Positions 1 through 9,098 of a DNA stretch of 21,650 nucleotides are shown piece by piece. The stretch lies in NCBI GenBank assembly GCA_036661515.1, contig JAVWYO010000033.1, positions 1-21,650 on the forward strand, written 5' to 3'. A model generated the notes under the pieces. It searched no databases. It was not told the DNA's origin and saw nothing but the letters and a program-made list of their open reading frames with translations. How positions within the stretch are numbered: the stretch's first letter is position 1; each line of letters opens with the position of its first letter. A program made the position numbers and the translations under genes. Source of the DNA: HGM05232 sp036661515 (GTDB taxonomy: Bacteria > Bacteroidota > Bacteroidia > Bacteroidales > Muribaculaceae).

Positions 1-14
1 TTCAAATAATCAAG

Positions 15-1100
15 TTATTCCTTTATTAGTTTTTTGATTATTGGATATAATAGCTCTGAATAACGAGTAAAACCCATATCGGTGAAATGAATGCCATCAA
101 CGGTTGCTTCATTGTCATCACCAAGCATCTTATCGCTTTTTAGAAAATATATATTCTTTTCTCCACTTTTCTTGAGCGTTTTGTAAATTGTATTTACAGT
201 TTGATTTTTGCGATTTACCTCATTAGCAATATATTTATCAAAACGACAATGAGTGAAGTGAGGGTCTTCGATAAAAAGAATTGGCGTGCGTGGATTAGCA
301 TCACGAATTATCCGATAAAATTTTACCATCTTTTCATTCATCTCATCAACCGACGCATTCGACACAAAATCGAGCACAAACATTCCAGCATCGATAGTTT
401 TTATTACCTCAGCAATCTCTAAATCGAGCCTCCCATTTCCACTAAATCCAAAATTAATGGTTTCTCGGTTTAACCAGCGTTCGAGAATATTTGTGTGAGC
501 CATTCCAGGGCGAGATGCACACCCTCCCTGCAAAATACTTGTTCCATAAAATACCACGGGCTTTTTAGTAACTGGGAGCATCACTTTAGGGCTACTAATA
601 TGCGACAGCGAATCAATACCTATTTCAAGGCTATCAACGCCATCATAAAGCGATAAATAAAGCATGTATTCTCGCTCTTTTGCGTCCATATTTGATACAA
701 TCTTCGCATTATTGTTCTTTTTACCGACAGCTGGACGTGCACTATTAACAAACGTCCATGTGCCATCATCTTGAAGGCAATACAAGTCAAGTCCACGTAT
801 ACCTGTATCGGTCATGTGGTTCATTTCTTGCAAATCTCGTGATTTCCATTTTGCCTTTATTTCTGTGGAATTAGAGGCAAAACGAACTGCCATTCCCGAT
901 GATGAACGAGATAAATTCCATACTGGTTTTCGAGTAATATTCTCCAATGAATCAGGAAGTCGCACATAACGTTGAGTTGTAGCACCCACCCCTTTTCCTA
1001 ACAAAGGAAATTGCGAAGCATCATAAAACACCGATGCTTTTTCTTCGGCGTTAAGCATAAAACTTGTAGCCACTAAGATTAACAATAAAACTTTTTTCAT
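15..1100 (-). CDS. Exported SGNH/GDSL-type esterase (GxDLY-type)
   Basis: Predicted exported SGNH hydrolase, most likely a carbohydrate O-acyl (acetyl) esterase. Residues 1-18 form a signal peptide (MKKVLLLILV core) without a lipobox cysteine, so the protein is probably periplasmic. The first half (about 25-175) is a beta-rich region carrying GLDLY at 103-107, the mark of the GxDLY domain that precedes GDSL_3-type lipases. The catalytic half has block I as GTS (Ser188) instead of GDS, block II GFSGNG (218-223), block III with Asn248, and block V DGIHF with Asp335 and His338. All the expected catalytic residues are therefore visible. It is the last gene in the window, 12 bases after the acyltransferase gene. 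Inference: it removes acetyl groups from the glycan handled by this locus. The substrate cannot be read from the sequence. Confidence 0.85.
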   Translation of the reverse strand: MKKVLLLILVATSFMLNAEEKASVFYDASQFPLLGKGVGATTQRYVRLPDSLENITRKPVWNLSRSSSGMAVRFASNSTEIKAKWKSRDLQEMNHMTDTGIRGLDLYCLQDDGTWTFVNSARPAVGKKNNNAKIVSNMDAKEREYMLYLSLYDGVDSLEIGIDSLSHISSPKVMLPVTKKPVVFYGTSILQGGCASRPGMAHTNILERWLNRETINFGFSGNGRLDLEIAEVIKTIDAGMFVLDFVSNASVDEMNEKMVKFYRIIRDANPRTPILFIEDPHFTHCRFDKYIANEVNRKNQTVNTIYKTLKKSGEKNIYFLKSDKMLGDDNEATVDGIHFTDMGFTRYSELLYPIIKKLIKE

Positions 1101-1112
1101 CTTATCTTTATT

Positions 1113-2525
1113 TTAGGTTCGCCAGAACCATTTAATTTTAGTAAACAACATAGCCACAAGCACAGCCAACGAGGTCAATATCACTCCTTTTAAAAATCCA
1201 AGCCATGGATTAGACTCAAACACCGAGAAATAGCTTGCAACGCCTATCAAGTTGAGCAAAGGCCATATTAATAAGCTCGTAGCAACATACGCTATCATGG
1301 GATTTTGACCAGCCATTACCAGTGGCGACATCACCTTTTTCCAACGATACACATCACACATAATAGAAAATCCCATCAAGGCTATAAATGCAAGACCCGA
1401 TGTTACGAAATAATAGCTAAATGTTGAATAATCTTTCCTTATTCCTCCTTCATAGGCTTCAAAAAAGAGGCCAAGCATAAGCAGATATGCTCCTGCCACA
1501 AACAGTTTTTTCCAAAATCTAACATTCACGCTATCTGCCCTTAGCATTAAATACATAGCGCAGAGGATAGCCACCGTTACGCCAAGATTTAAAATCAATT
1601 GGCGGGTATAAAGTCCATACAGATTAAATACGATTAGTCCAACACACAAAATAAGAAGAATCGGAGTATAACGCTTCTCTTCTACACTTCGCTCCGCCTT
1701 ATTTTCCTTTCGCTCCGCCATCCACGTCACCAAATATCCACCAGCTATTGAACCAGGAATAACAATAAATAGATATTTCAAAAATCTAAATTGATACATC
1801 CACGGTGCAGGTGAATAATTAATCACACTTTGAACCCAACTGCCTTCGGTAGCACCACCAATCAACACTGCCATAATAAATGGCAAAACGGCTACTCTGG
1901 CAATCCAACTTTTAATAGTAAACAGATAAATCAAAGAGCCAAAGAGAGCCATATTGGCAAGCACAAGAATTATGATATTGCTATCTAAAAGGCTAAAAGC
2001 CTTATTATCGGGATAATTAATCGATAACATCATTGCTATTCCTACGCCAAATGCCGATAATTCTACCGCACGATGAGCAAATTCTGGCATCTTAATTGGC
2101 AATCGCATAAACATTAAGAACATTAAGCAGAATGCACTTATTGCAAGTATCCACGAAGTGACATCTTGAGGATTTGAGGTACTAAATGGATAAAGATGCT
2201 GAATAAATATTGCAAAAAATGTTAGCTTTAGGCATCTTTCTATGCTACTCCATGTTAATTTCCACTTGCTCACTCCCCTTTCTATCTTTTTACCTAATGA
2301 AAGCGGAAAAGCCGCACCCATAGCAAATAAAAAGAATGGAAAGACAAGGTCAACCCACGTTATTCCAAATATTTCGGGATTAAACTGATTAGTTGGAGGT
2401 GGCGTTTGCCCATGATACATCCAACCAGGCAATATTCCAAAAACAATTTGTCCCGATAGCACCATTGTGATTATTGCATACCCTCTAAGGGCATCAAGCG
2501 AATAAGCCCTATTATTATCTATCAT
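1113..2525 (-). CDS. DUF5009 / NagX-HGSNAT-like membrane acyltransferase
   Basis: Polytopic inner-membrane protein of 470 residues with about ten or more hydrophobic segments. The N-terminus carries SLDALRGYAII (9-19), the signature of heparan-alpha-glucosaminide N-acetyltransferase (HGSNAT) and bacterial NagX/COG4299 proteins. DLVFPFFLFAMG (59-70) matches the next conserved block. His38 lies upstream of this block, as the HGSNAT catalytic His does, but with a longer proline-rich spacer (TPPPTNQ) that I associate with the DUF5009 subfamily. Known members of the wider family move an acetyl group across a membrane onto terminal glucosamine, and NagX genes recur in GlcNAc-use loci. Inference: it acetylates an amino sugar or oligosaccharide in the periplasm. 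The start codon overlaps the upstream stop as ATGA (2522-2525), which suggests translational coupling with the GHL10 gene. It is a putative acyltransferase; acceptor unknown. Confidence 0.8.
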   Translation of the reverse strand: MIDNNRAYSLDALRGYAIITMVLSGQIVFGILPGWMYHGQTPPPTNQFNPEIFGITWVDLVFPFFLFAMGAAFPLSLGKKIERGVSKWKLTWSSIERCLKLTFFAIFIQHLYPFSTSNPQDVTSWILAISAFCLMFLMFMRLPIKMPEFAHRAVELSAFGVGIAMMLSINYPDNKAFSLLDSNIIILVLANMALFGSLIYLFTIKSWIARVAVLPFIMAVLIGGATEGSWVQSVINYSPAPWMYQFRFLKYLFIVIPGSIAGGYLVTWMAERKENKAERSVEEKRYTPILLILCVGLIVFNLYGLYTRQLILNLGVTVAILCAMYLMLRADSVNVRFWKKLFVAGAYLLMLGLFFEAYEGGIRKDYSTFSYYFVTSGLAFIALMGFSIMCDVYRWKKVMSPLVMAGQNPMIAYVATSLLIWPLLNLIGVASYFSVFESNPWLGFLKGVILTSLAVLVAMLFTKIKWFWRT

Positions 2526-3862
2526 AATGCGCCTCCTTTTTTCATTCCCTCTTCCAATTCTTTCCAGAGATTTCGGTCGATAATATGCACTATATCAAAT
2601 ACCATCAATCCATCGGAATCAATAAGATTTTGATAAATAGTTTCTGAAAGACGGTCTATATTGTCATAGAATTGGTCTACAAGGATACCTCCTATAAATT
2701 TATTCCCCATAAGGATTTTCTTTAGATGCCTGCATGAGCCCTCTACACAATACCACGAACCTTGTTGAAGTTGACTGTCGGTCTCATTCCAAACACCTTT
2801 TTTACAGTTTTTATGCTCTTCGCTTGTAATATCAGTGTAGTAATTTCCTGTTACATAAATGTCCAAGTCTTCGGCATAACCCGATTCTTTATATTTTGGT
2901 GTTGCCCATTCAAAATCGGTTGCTGGATCATAATTTTTACTTGCAAAGTTAACTCCAACTTCAAAATATGATGGATACCAAGCTCCTGTATAAGTTCCAA
3001 AAGTAACTTTTTTATTTGCTTGTTTCACTTCTTTATGTGCCTTTGCCATAAAATCTTTTATTACCATTGCACGCCATTCTATCCACTTCTTAAACATCTT
3101 ACCACGCACGGGGATATAGCCACCATTACCTTGATCGCTCTTGCTCCACGAAAGAATATCATTAGGGAAGTTTTGCACTTTTTCTCCAGCATATTTTTCA
3201 AAGGTTGTGCGTGAAAGGTCGGAGAAATCAGCTCCTATTCCATCATAGCGCACTCGATCGAGTAATAATCCATCAAGATTTGGATATTTCGTTACCAATT
3301 CTTTCATCACATTCAATATATGAGTTTGAAACTCTGCATTGATAGGATTAACCATAGCACCATATTTGTGTTTCTCTTCTGTGATAGGAATAAGCCCTTT
3401 TTCGGGATTATACACCACACTGGCATATTCCGGGTGTCCGTTATAAATAATACCTCTATCAACATAATTATGCCCTGCGCAAAATACATTCATTGACGCA
3501 TATATATTTAATCCAAGTTTATGACCAGCCTTAATAAAGTGTCCGAGATAGTCAAAATCGGGACGTGTAAAGCCTTTCCACTCTCTCAGACGTGGAGCAT
3601 ATTTACTATCATAAAGCACATCTCCCGAAATAGGAAGCATATCTACAACCACATGAGTAAACCCATATTTCTTTAATTTTTTCAAATAGAAATCAATAGT
3701 ATCACTATTGCTGAATCGCTTAAAATTTGCTGTTGCATCAACCCACATCAATGCAGGTTTTTTAGCTTTCGCCTTATTACTTGATGCCGCATTTAGCACG
3801 CATAATGGAGATAAGGCAATCACAAATACAAGGGCAATTTTGATTATATCTTTCAGTTTCAT
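2522..3862 (-). CDS. GHL10-like (DUF187 type) exported glycoside hydrolase, paralogue 3
   Basis: Predicted TIM-barrel hydrolase of 446 residues from the GHL10 group ('family 10 glycosyl hydrolase-like', related to E. coli DigH). Residues 1-25 are a signal peptide with no convincing lipobox, so the protein is probably periplasmic. The core starts at PALMWVDATANF (36-47). It contains the strand-end motif LDGLLLDRVRYDG (196-208; Asp202, Arg203, Asp207), then GAWYPSYFEVG, and near the end FDIVHII, which are the same landmarks as in the gene at 7688-8995. Known DigH activity is hydrolysis of denuded peptidoglycan glycan strands; transferring that activity here is inference. It sits 42 bases after the phosphoesterase and overlaps the acyltransferase start by 4 bases. 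It is closer to the 7688-8995 paralogue than to the lipoprotein paralogue. Confidence 0.8.
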   Translation of the reverse strand: MKLKDIIKIALVFVIALSPLCVLNAASSNKAKAKKPALMWVDATANFKRFSNSDTIDFYLKKLKKYGFTHVVVDMLPISGDVLYDSKYAPRLREWKGFTRPDFDYLGHFIKAGHKLGLNIYASMNVFCAGHNYVDRGIIYNGHPEYASVVYNPEKGLIPITEEKHKYGAMVNPINAEFQTHILNVMKELVTKYPNLDGLLLDRVRYDGIGADFSDLSRTTFEKYAGEKVQNFPNDILSWSKSDQGNGGYIPVRGKMFKKWIEWRAMVIKDFMAKAHKEVKQANKKVTFGTYTGAWYPSYFEVGVNFASKNYDPATDFEWATPKYKESGYAEDLDIYVTGNYYTDITSEEHKNCKKGVWNETDSQLQQGSWYCVEGSCRHLKKILMGNKFIGGILVDQFYDNIDRLSETIYQNLIDSDGLMVFDIVHIIDRNLWKELEEGMKKGGAL

Positions 3863-3904
3863 TTCTTTGAATTATTTATTTGTTGTTAATGTGATAATGC
3901 TCGA

Positions 3905-5329
3905 TTATTTCAATATCTTTTGTGAATAGACTTTCCCAAAGCGATCAGTTACTCGCACTTCTATTTTTGAGGATTTATTAAGAGGTGTTGCACGAAATAA
4001 ATGTTTTGTAGGATTAGGTCCAATCCAACTATATTTCATTTTGGAAGTATCTTTACATTTTTCTCCTATATAAGGATCAAGCCCTGTAAATTGTGTCATG
4101 TTGCCCATAACTTTTCCATTTTCAAGCCATTCCACTTTCCACAAAGGGTCATAATTCCACACATTGGCAATAATATCATTAGGATATTCCTTACTCGAAT
4201 TAAATCCATAAGCACGAAATTGATAATCGGCTGAATGTTCTGCACCTTTAAAATGCCACTTAATATTATCACCATCTATTTCATATATGGCATATCCACA
4301 TGGAGTGCCATCAACACACCCCTCTAATTGCCACCACGTGCCACATGCAGCTCCTGTGTTGTGTTCCATCATAGTTGGCGAGAACACTATATTATCATTT
4401 GTGTGCATGTGTCCTGTAATAAAATGAGTATTGTATTTTTCTAACATAGAATACAACGCACTATTATTTATAGTCTGTGTTCCCATTCTTTTTGAAGTGT
4501 ATTCAAATGGTGTATCTTTTGGTGTAAGCCTTGTAGGAATGTGCATTGCCATGACCACCAACGAACCAGCTGGTACATTTTTCAAATCTTGTTCTAACCA
4601 GTGAAACGTAGCTTCATCAATATATCCCATATAGAAATAGTCGCGACCTATATAGAAATTATTATTTATTACAATATAATGCACTTTCCCTTTATTCAAC
4701 GAATAATACGTGGGACCAAACATCCCTTCAAAACGCTTAGTAGATGTTTCAAAACTCCTACCATAATAAGCCATGTCATGATTACCCATTGCTCTATAAA
4801 TAGGGATATCTAACGCCGACACCTCTCGCATATATCCAGAATAAAGTTGTGGCTTGTCGCCTACTATATCACCGCAATCTAAGCCAAAGAGGTCACCACT
4901 TGAATAATTCTTTAAATACGCTTTTGCATCGGTAACAATCTTCTTATACTTCATCAATTCAATTTCGTCGGCCACTTGCACATCACTTTGTACATAGACG
5001 GTGTGCTTTATATCCGACTTTGGGTTCTTTTTGAGCTTAAAATTATATTCTGCCTTATTAGCATCTATCGCTTGATAGAATAGTGGTCTTGTAGAATCAA
5101 CATCGGTCAAGTAACCTGCTGGAGTGGTAATATAAACAAATCGTGCTTCGGGGTGCTTTGTTATCGTATAGCTCCCATCTTGCGACGTAAGTACACAAGA
5201 ATATCCATCTGTCACCATAACATTTTCAATACCATTCCCTTTGACACTCACCTTGCCCAACAATTGAGTCTGGGCATGAAGACTTATAGTCATTCCAATT
5301 ACCGCAATAATGGCTAATAATTTACTCAT
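3905..5329 (-). CDS. Exported calcineurin-like metallophosphoesterase with MetallophosN and MetallophosC domains
   Basis: Binuclear-metal phosphoesterase of 474 residues with a signal peptide ending near HAQ (18-20). Domain order: a small beta-sandwich N-domain (about 22-100) with LTSQDGSYTI, typical of MetallophosN; the calcineurin-like core (about 108-325); and a C-domain (about 330-474) ending DRFGKVYSQKILK, typical of MetallophosC. Metal-site motifs are SDVQV (115-119), GDIVGD (153-158), GNHD (182-185), His263 in MAMHIP, and GHMH (306-309). The usual first motif DxH is DxQ here, which I recall as normal for this Bacteroidales subfamily. It lies 26 bases after the GH20 gene. Inference: it may remove phosphate or split phosphodiesters in a phosphorylated glycan, or act on nucleotides or phospholipids in the periplasm. 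Neither is proven by the sequence. Confidence 0.85.
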   Translation of the reverse strand: MSKLLAIIAVIGMTISLHAQTQLLGKVSVKGNGIENVMVTDGYSCVLTSQDGSYTITKHPEARFVYITTPAGYLTDVDSTRPLFYQAIDANKAEYNFKLKKNPKSDIKHTVYVQSDVQVADEIELMKYKKIVTDAKAYLKNYSSGDLFGLDCGDIVGDKPQLYSGYMREVSALDIPIYRAMGNHDMAYYGRSFETSTKRFEGMFGPTYYSLNKGKVHYIVINNNFYIGRDYFYMGYIDEATFHWLEQDLKNVPAGSLVVMAMHIPTRLTPKDTPFEYTSKRMGTQTINNSALYSMLEKYNTHFITGHMHTNDNIVFSPTMMEHNTGAACGTWWQLEGCVDGTPCGYAIYEIDGDNIKWHFKGAEHSADYQFRAYGFNSSKEYPNDIIANVWNYDPLWKVEWLENGKVMGNMTQFTGLDPYIGEKCKDTSKMKYSWIGPNPTKHLFRATPLNKSSKIEVRVTDRFGKVYSQKILK

Positions 5330-5355
5330 GAATTGATATTTTTAATCGTTTTTGT

Positions 5356-7674
5356 CTAATTTATAGCTATCTCGTCAACAAACAAAAATCCTGTCGCATT
5401 CTTGACTGGATACCAGTCTGGAATGCGTTGTTCACTCTTAACTATAACCTTTACATATTTTGTTGTAACAGGAGCAAAGTTAATTTTATGATTTTTTACT
5501 CCAAATTCTTCTGATTTTAGAATCTCAGGATAATCCTCTTTTGCAATGCTCGTAAAGTTAACGCCATCATTTGATGTAAACACTTCCACACCTCGCGCAT
5601 CTACTACACCATCGCATTGAAAAATGCAACAATTAAATGCAACTTCCGATATTTTAGTATCTTTCTTAAAATCAATTATAGCTTCCAAGTCATTTCCACA
5701 AATGCCAAGCCAGCGACCTGTGCGATAATTTCCTGTCCCCGTCATGCCATCTACAAGCGTTGATGCACCCTTAAAGGTATAATGTGCCGATAATGGCTGA
5801 ATGAGTTTTATATCTTTAAAAGAAGATTTGCTAACTTTTATAGTATCACATAATATTTTACTTACTTCCCCATTTCTCACTACACAAGCCTTGAATATAA
5901 GATTGTTTTTCAACTCCAAAGGCGAACTATATTTCATCGATTTAGCCGTAGGGTTTGAACCATCTAAAGTATAATAAATCTCGCCACCTTTGAGTGTTGA
6001 AAGTGTGGTTACAAGAGAACTTTTATTAATATTTACATTATAATCGGCTTCCATTTCAAGCAAATGCTTTGCATAATTGTAGCCAATCAATTGATATAAA
6101 TTAAATAGCTTGCTTAATCTTTCTTTGAAGGCATAATAATTTTTACTCCCTGCTTTGCGCCATTGCACTTCACATAATGCAGCCATGCGTGGTAACACCA
6201 TGTATTGCACCTGTTTAAAATTAAGTATATATTCTGTCCATAAATTTGCTTGCACACCAATTATATATTTGGCCTCTTCAGCGGTAAGTTCTGTTGGTAC
6301 TGGCTCAAAACTATACACTTTCTCTACTGGAGTGAAACCGCCAATAGCAAAAGGTTCAAATTGAATATCTTTAGATTGATAAAAGTCAAAATACATGTGA
6401 GAATTTGGAGTCATAATCACTTTATGCTTTTGTTTTGCTCCTTCAATGCCTCCTGCATTTCCTCTCCACGACATCACAACGACATCTTTCCCTACATTAC
6501 CTTCAAGAACTTCGTCCCAACCTATCATAGTGCGACCACGTGATTCTATCACCTTATTAGCATATCGCATTACATACGACTGTAAATACTGCTCTGCTGT
6601 GTGCTTTTTATCACCAACTATTGATTCTGCTTTAATTTTTGCCTGACACTTTGGACATTCAGCCCATCTCGTTTTAGGACATTCGTCACCACCAGCATGG
6701 ATATATGCCGATGGGAAAATATCCATTATTTCATTCAATACGTCACCAATAAATGTATATATTTTTTCATTACCTGCACATAAGACCTCTTCAGATACTC
6801 CCCATTGTGGCCACACTTTATATGGACCACCAGTGCAACCAAGTTCAGGATATGCAGCAAGAGCAGCTTTCATATGTCCTGGTAGGTCAATCTCAGGAAC
6901 CACATTTATATATCTCTCGGCAGCATAAGCCACTATCTCTTTGGCATCTTCTTGCGTGAAAAAGCCTGAGACTGGAATACCGTCAGTTTTTCCAGGAAGA
7001 CGACCTATAATAGTTTCTGAACGATAAGAACCTATTTCGACAAGTTTTGGATATTTCTTTATCTCTATTCGCCAACCTTGGTCATCGCTTATGTGCCAAT
7101 GAAAATTGTTAAGATTATGCAACGCAAGCATGTCGATATACGTTTTCACCTCTTCTTTGTTGAAGAAGTGACGCGACACATCAAAGTGCATCCCACGATA
7201 AGCGAAATTAGGATAATCATATATTAAGCCACTTGGCATTAGCACTTTTGCCTCTTTAGCAATAGGCATTGCCTTTCTAATTGTCTGTATCCCATGAAAC
7301 ACGCCAGCGGCACTTGCTCCATTTATTACAATTCCGTTTTTGTTAATATCTATTTTGTAAGCCTCTTTATTCTTATCTTTAAGAGTTGATTGTAATAAAA
7401 TACTGCTATTCAAGGCTCCTTTCCCGCGTACTTGCAATTTTAGTCCTGATATATCATTTATATACGTTGATAAAAAGGCTGCACATTTAGCCAAACTATC
7501 ACCACGATAAATAATCTTGGTAGACTTATCAAGCTGGAATGGCTTCTCGTTAGACAACTCTATCTTTTGAGGCAGAGGAATAACATTATAATCAGCTTTT
7601 TGAATTGCTTCAGCACTTCTACTCAGCGACAACATTCCCACTAACACTAAAGCATAAGCATAAATTGGTTTCAT
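5356..7674 (-). CDS. Exported GH20 beta-N-acetylhexosaminidase
   Basis: Glycoside hydrolase family 20 enzyme of 772 residues that releases terminal beta-linked GlcNAc or GalNAc by substrate-assisted catalysis. Domain order: signal peptide (1-23), GH20b N-domain (about 30-150), and the catalytic barrel (about 155-510). The barrel carries substrate Arg160 in YRGMHFDVSRHF, NFHWHISDDQGWR (190-202), EIDLPGHM (261-268) and the catalytic pair Asp330-Glu331 in HAGGDE. A chitobiase C-terminal-like segment follows (about 560-620, with YYTLDGSNPT). The tail (about 640-770, with GVEVFTSNDGVNF and TKYVKVIV) looks like an F5/8-type carbohydrate-binding module. No lipobox is visible, so it is probably periplasmic. 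It starts 13 bases after the previous stop. This is the clearest functional marker of the locus and points to an N-acetylhexosamine-containing substrate. Confidence 0.95.
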   Translation of the reverse strand: MKPIYAYALVLVGMLSLSRSAEAIQKADYNVIPLPQKIELSNEKPFQLDKSTKIIYRGDSLAKCAAFLSTYINDISGLKLQVRGKGALNSSILLQSTLKDKNKEAYKIDINKNGIVINGASAAGVFHGIQTIRKAMPIAKEAKVLMPSGLIYDYPNFAYRGMHFDVSRHFFNKEEVKTYIDMLALHNLNNFHWHISDDQGWRIEIKKYPKLVEIGSYRSETIIGRLPGKTDGIPVSGFFTQEDAKEIVAYAAERYINVVPEIDLPGHMKAALAAYPELGCTGGPYKVWPQWGVSEEVLCAGNEKIYTFIGDVLNEIMDIFPSAYIHAGGDECPKTRWAECPKCQAKIKAESIVGDKKHTAEQYLQSYVMRYANKVIESRGRTMIGWDEVLEGNVGKDVVVMSWRGNAGGIEGAKQKHKVIMTPNSHMYFDFYQSKDIQFEPFAIGGFTPVEKVYSFEPVPTELTAEEAKYIIGVQANLWTEYILNFKQVQYMVLPRMAALCEVQWRKAGSKNYYAFKERLSKLFNLYQLIGYNYAKHLLEMEADYNVNINKSSLVTTLSTLKGGEIYYTLDGSNPTAKSMKYSSPLELKNNLIFKACVVRNGEVSKILCDTIKVSKSSFKDIKLIQPLSAHYTFKGASTLVDGMTGTGNYRTGRWLGICGNDLEAIIDFKKDTKISEVAFNCCIFQCDGVVDARGVEVFTSNDGVNFTSIAKEDYPEILKSEEFGVKNHKINFAPVTTKYVKVIVKSEQRIPDWYPVKNATGFLFVDEIAIN

Positions 7675-7687
7675 AATAAATTATATT

Positions 7688-8995
7688 TTATTTTCTGTTA
7701 TTTTCCATTTCTTGTTCTGTAACAGCTTCTTTTAAAGCGTCCCACCAATTTCTATTGATGATGTGTACAATATCAAAAATCATAAGACCGTCGGATTCTT
7801 TTAAATTCATTTTCACCGATTTCTTAAACTGATTTACATCTTTCTTATAATCTTCAACATATATTCCACCACAGAATGGGTTATTATTCAATAGTTTACG
7901 GCTATACTTGCAACCGCCCTCCACACATAGATGTTCACCTTTTGATACCTCACTATCCGTTTCATTTTTATATGTCCCGTTTGATTTGCGATATTCATTA
8001 AGTGTCACATTCCAATAGTAATTACCATTAGTATAAAGATCTAAGAGTTCAGCATAGGCATAGTTCTTATATTTTTTCGTTGCCCAATCAAAGTCTTTAC
8101 TTGGGTCATATTTATTACTTGCCCAGTTTGCACCTACTTCAAAATATGAAGGATACCATGCACCTGTATAGGCAACAAATTGCACATCAGGACGTGCTGT
8201 CTTTAACGCTTTGCGAGTATCTTTAAAAAATTTATAGATAACACTTGCACGCCATTCTATCCATAGCTTAAAATACTTGCCATCTTTGCGAGTGTAGCTA
8301 CCATCATCTTTTTTTACCCACTCATATATATCTTCAGGAAAACGATTTAATTTTTTCCCTATGTATTTTTCAAATTGTTTACGAGAAAAATCTGAGAAAT
8401 CAGATTGTAGCCCGTCATATCGTGTACGATCTACCATTATACCATCTACGGCATACATCTTAGCGCATTCCACAAGAATTGAGCGCTCATATTCTTGTAC
8501 TTGAGGAAGTGCTGGATTGGTAAACATAGTAAGTTTACCTTTTATCTCAGTTATTGGTTTTATTCCTTCTCCAGGAACATAATTCATTGATTGCCAATCT
8601 TTGTGAACATTGAAAGTGATACCTTGGTTGAACACTCCATTCCCTTCACAAAATACATTAAATGACGCATATACTTTCATACCCCTTTGATGTGCCTCTT
8701 CAATAAATAGCTTTAGGCAATCATAATCTACGGGGCGTTTTATCCCTTTCCATTCCGTGAGGCGAGGAGCTATATTACTCGGATACATAACACTACTTCC
8801 AGTGCCTTTTACATCTACAACGAGATGACTGAACCCTGCATCTTTGCACTTTTCGACATAAAATCCTACTGAATCTGGTACACTGAACGTTTTCCAATTT
8901 GCCGACAAATCAACCCACATCAATTTAGGCTTTTCTGCTGCAAATACTGTTATAGCTACTAAAAATAAAAAAAATGTAATGCTTAATTTCTTCAT
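7688..8995 (-). CDS. GHL10-like (DUF187 type) exported glycoside hydrolase, paralogue 2
   Basis: Exported TIM-barrel hydrolase of 435 residues in the GHL10 group. I start it at the ATG at 8995, which gives a clean signal peptide (MKKLSITFFL, cleavage near FAA, 18-20). The frame stays open to an ATG at 9049, but that extension is polar and runs through the hairpin at 9015-9057, so it is unlikely to be real. Landmarks: PKLMWVDLSANW (23-34), VDGIMVDRTRYDG (183-195; Asp189, Arg190, Asp194), GAWYPSYFEVGANWAS (278-293) and FDIVHII (407-413). It resembles the 446-residue paralogue at 2522-3862 along its whole length. The GH20 gene follows 13 bases downstream, so the pair could work as endo- and exo-acting enzymes. 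Polymer specificity is unknown. Confidence 0.8.
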   Translation of the reverse strand: MKKLSITFFLFLVAITVFAAEKPKLMWVDLSANWKTFSVPDSVGFYVEKCKDAGFSHLVVDVKGTGSSVMYPSNIAPRLTEWKGIKRPVDYDCLKLFIEEAHQRGMKVYASFNVFCEGNGVFNQGITFNVHKDWQSMNYVPGEGIKPITEIKGKLTMFTNPALPQVQEYERSILVECAKMYAVDGIMVDRTRYDGLQSDFSDFSRKQFEKYIGKKLNRFPEDIYEWVKKDDGSYTRKDGKYFKLWIEWRASVIYKFFKDTRKALKTARPDVQFVAYTGAWYPSYFEVGANWASNKYDPSKDFDWATKKYKNYAYAELLDLYTNGNYYWNVTLNEYRKSNGTYKNETDSEVSKGEHLCVEGGCKYSRKLLNNNPFCGGIYVEDYKKDVNQFKKSVKMNLKESDGLMIFDIVHIINRNWWDALKEAVTEQEMENNRK

Positions 8996-9014
8996 CGCGT
9001 ATTGAAATTTTTGA

Positions 9015-9057
9015 AAAGTGACTGAGCGAATATAAAAAAATTCGCTCAATTCACTTT
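9015..9057 (-). terminator. Intergenic hairpin between two GHL10 genes
   Basis: The 103-base gap (8996-9098) holds an inverted repeat. The inner arms are TGAGCGAAT (9023-9031) and ATTCGCTCA (9040-9048). An outer extension AAAGTG / CACTTT (9015-9020 with 9052-9057) sits beyond a small internal bulge. Read on the minus strand, only a short T-run (TTTT) follows the stem. It could be a leaky terminator, an mRNA-processing site or a 3'-end stabiliser for the upstream lipoprotein message. No promoter-like sequence follows it. Seen directly; the role is inference. Confidence 0.5.
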
Positions 9058-9098
9058 ATTTTGATTATTATGTACTTTCCCTTTTAAATGGAATCTAT

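Noticed and set aside
8996..9049. Upstream ATG that would extend the second GHL10 gene by 18 residues
   Set aside because: The extra residues are polar and overlap the hairpin; the ATG at 8995 opens directly into a signal peptide.
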